A stretch of 64,000 nucleotides of DNA from the NCBI GenBank assembly GCA_954871525.1, contig OX940865.1, positions 24,412,420 through 24,476,419 of the forward strand. The letters are read 5' to 3'. Of the stretch, positions 61,727 to 64,000 are shown piece by piece. How positions within the stretch are numbered: position 1 is the first letter of the stretch; each line of letters begins with the position of its first letter. This DNA is from Parietaria judaica. Lineage: Eukaryota; Streptophyta; Magnoliopsida; Rosales; Urticaceae. A program made the translations under genes and the position numbers. The notes under the pieces are model-generated. The model ran no database searches, was not told the origin of the DNA, and saw only the letters and a program-made list of their open reading frames with translations.

Positions 61727-62158
61727 ATGGCATCTTTCAAAGTTGCTTCAAGCATTGCTCTTCTCCTCTGTCTCAACCTTGTGCTCTTCACTCTTGTGAG
61801 TGCAAACTCTTGCGCACCATCGAAGCCTAAGCCTAAGCCCAAGCCGAGCCCAAAGCCCGCTCCGGTGATGCCAAAGCCCGGCCCATCAGGCTCCCAGGGC
61901 TCTTGTCCTAAGGACACCCTTAAGTTTGGGGTGTGTGCCGATTTGCTCAAGGGCTTGGTCAGCGTGGTCGTGGGGACCCCACCAGACACGCCTTGCTGCG
62001 CCTTGATCCAAGGGCTCACTGACCTTGAGGTTGCTATTTGCCTTTGCACTGCCCTTAAAGCTAAAGTCTTGGGGATCAACGTCAACGCCTCAGTATCGTT
62101 GACCGTGCTCTTGAACCACTGTGGAAAGAAGTGCCCAAAAGACTTCCAATGTGCTTAA
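61727..62158 (+). CDS. Hybrid proline-rich protein, 8-cysteine motif (DC2.15/EARLI1-like)
   Basis: Intronless, 143 residues. Signal peptide at about 1-26 ([20 protein letters not shown]). A short Pro/Lys-rich linker ([20 protein letters not shown], about 33-53) follows. The C-terminal 8-cysteine domain has the C...GVC, CC, CLC, HC, QC spacing and the family core [11 protein letters not shown]. These secreted or cell-wall proteins belong to the hydrophobic-seed/LTP-like superfamily. Two extra cysteines occur: SC just after the signal peptide, and KKC where KKV is usual. A good TATA box lies upstream. The paralogue at 63543 is in opposite orientation. Specific ligand and function are unknown. 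Confidence 0.94.
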   Translation: MASFKVASSIALLLCLNLVLFTLVSANSCAPSKPKPKPKPSPKPAPVMPKPGPSGSQGSCPKDTLKFGVCADLLKGLVSVVVGTPPDTPCCALIQGLTDLEVAICLCTALKAKVLGINVNASVSLTVLLNHCGKKCPKDFQCA

Positions 62159-62279
62159 ATTCTTAATATTTGGGTACCCTTTTTCTAGTTGTTCACTTTT
62201 TTTCTTTCTTTCTTTTTTCGCTGTGTGTATGTCACGTGTGAGTTTGGATGAAATAAAGGACGTGCTTAGTTATTGTGAG

Positions 62280-62852
62280 TAGGGGTGAGCGTGGGTTGGG
62301 TTGGGCCGCCCCGATGCTTTTTATGGACCCGACCCGATCACTTCGGGTCCCCAAAAAAATGCCCGATCCGACCCAAAATTTTTTAATGCCCAAACCAAAC
62401 CGACCCGATAAAAAATCGGGTTGGGTTGGTTTGGGTCGCCATGGCCCGATTAATTAAAATTTAATCTTATATAACACAAAATAATATGAAAAAAATGCAT
62501 CAAGGTAACTCAAAATTCAAGTAAAAATACTCCAAACAAATTTAATCAAACAAACATACATACACTAAATAATGTAAAACATGAAAATGAGAGATTGAAG
62601 GGTCTTTGAATGTAAATAAAATTGAGGATGAGAAATTTTAAAAGACTATAGATTGCACTACTTGAATAAAAAATCAATATGAAATATATATTAATTATAT
62701 TGGTCGGGTCGGAGACCCCGACCCGAATAATAGTCGGGTCCGGCCCGATCCGACCCAATTTTGAACGGGTTAGATTGGGCGGGTTTGATTGGGGTCGGGT
62801 CTATAACGGATTGGGTTGGGCCATCGGGTTGGGTCTAAAATGCTCACCCCTA
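62280..62852. mobile_element. hAT-type MITE, family M1 copy 3
   Basis: TIRs TAGGGGTGAGCG and (reverse complement) TAGGGGTGAGCA, with exact 8-bp TSD ATTGTGAG at 62272-62279 and 62853-62860. GGGTCGGGTC/CCCGACCCGA motifs lie near both ends. It lies about 120 bp beyond the HyPRP stop codon, probably near or within the 3' UTR. Frames on both strands are not genes. Confidence 0.93.
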
Positions 62853-62860
62853 ATTGTGAG

Positions 62861-63540
62861 GGGCAAATTTGTACCCTTTTGAGTTTTGAATATCAATGTG
62901 AATAAATGAAGTATGTGTGTAAATGTGATTATCACTTTTGGAAATTGAATTTGAGTGATGATTAAATTATGAGATATCTAAAATTTGTAATATTGGAGTG
63001 CAACAACTTTGATAATTTTTTTCTTATCTAAAATTATAGACAAAAGATAAGTCAGTGAATGAGTTTGATTGGATATATATATTAAATTAGCACTAAATAA
63101 ATTTACTGAATATATGATTGTTCCTGAACTATTGGTGATGCGTATAATATATATAACTCATCTTCTATCGGGTAAAATAGTACTTACCGAATCTGTAGTA
63201 ACGAAATTTCTGGTTTCAGTTTTAAAAATAAATTAGTTGGAATTAAAAAAATTCAAAAAAAAAATGGTTTCGGTTTTAAAAATAAATAAGCCGGAACTAA
63301 ATTTTTCTGCATTTCCGTTTCCAATTTATTCTTTTAAGAACCAATTATTAATTTAACATATTAATTTATTTGGAGCGGCGGATCTAGATATAATGATCTA
63401 GATTAAATTATAATAATTGAATTTTCTCGAGAAACTGATATAGTAAGCATGATCACATAATATATAGTACAATCAATCCATGGAAAAACTATGTAACACA
63501 ATGAGTAAATATAATTAATATGAGAATTCAGATACATAAT
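62861..63540. other. Spacer between convergent HyPRP genes
   Basis: AT-rich. A short imperfect repeat with GGTTTC(A/G)GTTTTAAAAATAAAT lies near 63210-63290. No gene is seen. Confidence 0.45.
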
Positions 63541-63542
63541 TC

Positions 63543-63935
63543 TTAATGAGCGCAAACAAACCCTTCAGGCACCTTCTTCCCGCACGCGTTGACCAGCAGA
63601 GTCAGAGCGACGGGCACGTTGACTTTCACAACCCCGAGAACATTTGCCCTAATGGCGGTGCACAAGCACAAAGCGGCTTCCAGATCGGCTAAGCCCTTTA
63701 TCAACGTACAACATTCCGGGCTTGGCTTAGTCCCGACGACCTCGGTGACCAAGCCGAGCCAGCTTCCGCACACCCCGAACTTGAGCGTGTCTTTCAGGCA
63801 CTTGGCCGGTGAAGGCACGGAGTTCCCTTTCGGAGGGCACGTGACTTTCGTCGAGGAGACACAAGCCGTGAAGAAAATGAGGTTGAACACTAACCCTACG
63901 AGAAGAGCCAGGACAGTCTTGGAAGTGGATGCCAT
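63543..63935 (-). CDS. 8-cysteine-motif HyPRP/LTP-like protein
   Basis: Intronless, 130 residues. Signal peptide at about 1-28 (ASTSKTVLALLVGLVFNLIF core). A very short linker (CPPKGNSVPSPAK) replaces the proline-rich region of its neighbour. The 8-cysteine domain starts [11 protein letters not shown] and continues through ECC, CLC, NAC and FVC. The last cysteine is followed by Ala-His. The GKKVPEGF stretch has the usual Val where the neighbour at 61727 has Cys. The gene is convergent with that neighbour and probably arose by inverted duplication. Minus-strand TATATATATATACA at about 63978-63991 is a likely TATA box. Function beyond the family is unknown. Confidence 0.94.
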   Translation of the reverse strand: MASTSKTVLALLVGLVFNLIFFTACVSSTKVTCPPKGNSVPSPAKCLKDTLKFGVCGSWLGLVTEVVGTKPSPECCTLIKGLADLEAALCLCTAIRANVLGVVKVNVPVALTLLVNACGKKVPEGFVCAH

Positions 63936-64000
63936 TGTTGTAGCTACGACTTTGATATGGAAGCTATTTGCAGTGTATATATATATATCTAGGGTTTTGT

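Noticed and set aside
61639..62085. 148-codon minus-strand frame
   Set aside because: Antisense to the HyPRP gene, which has the signal peptide, cysteine motif and TATA box.

Overview
The window is nuclear DNA from a flowering plant, most likely a eudicot. The evidence is AT-rich intergenic DNA, GT-AG introns with T-rich acceptors, plant-only families (a HAM-type GRAS regulator with a miR171 site, an RGF/GOLVEN peptide precursor, hybrid proline-rich proteins, DUF295 F-box proteins) and many small DNA transposons. The species cannot be named from the sequence alone.

Layout. 625-2280 (+) is a decayed, inverted piece of a UTP10/HEATR1 gene. 4033-18000 (-) is the apparently intact UTP10/HEATR1 gene, with about 43 exons, for a small-subunit processome scaffold. 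18826-20155 repeats the 3' end and 3' flank of that gene in the same orientation, so it looks like the stump of a lost tandem copy. 20.4-25.9 kb is transposon-rich DNA without a recognised gene. 25995-27980 (-) is an intronless HAM/SCL6-type GRAS gene with a perfect miR171 target. 28.4-36.5 kb is intergenic, with short tandem repeats, microsatellites and one hAT-type MITE. 36902-38143 and 39581-40768 (both +) are tandem F-box/DUF295 genes. 43353-44753 (+) is an ATG8 gene whose product ends at the conjugation glycine. 44.8-52.9 kb is intergenic, with a foldback or LTR-like element, a Mutator-like MITE, a GC-rich island with a palindromic G-box and a second hAT-type MITE. 53032-53541 (+) is a two-exon RGF/GLV/CLEL peptide precursor. 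56979-59948 (+) is a nine-exon SKA1 kinetochore gene. 60737-61429 is an LTR-like insertion. 61727-62158 (+) and 63543-63935 (-) are convergent eight-cysteine-motif HyPRP/DC2.15-like genes with a third hAT-type MITE between them.

The genes do not form a pathway. They are ordinary single-gene transcription units for ribosome biogenesis, meristem regulation, protein turnover, autophagy, peptide signalling, chromosome segregation and cell wall or lipid-transfer-like functions. The clearest non-routine signals are the three-part duplication history around UTP10, a tandemly duplicated exon inside UTP10, and a three-copy MITE family with perfect, distinct 8-bp target-site duplications. I found no CRISPR array, tRNA, rRNA or candidate novel multi-gene system.
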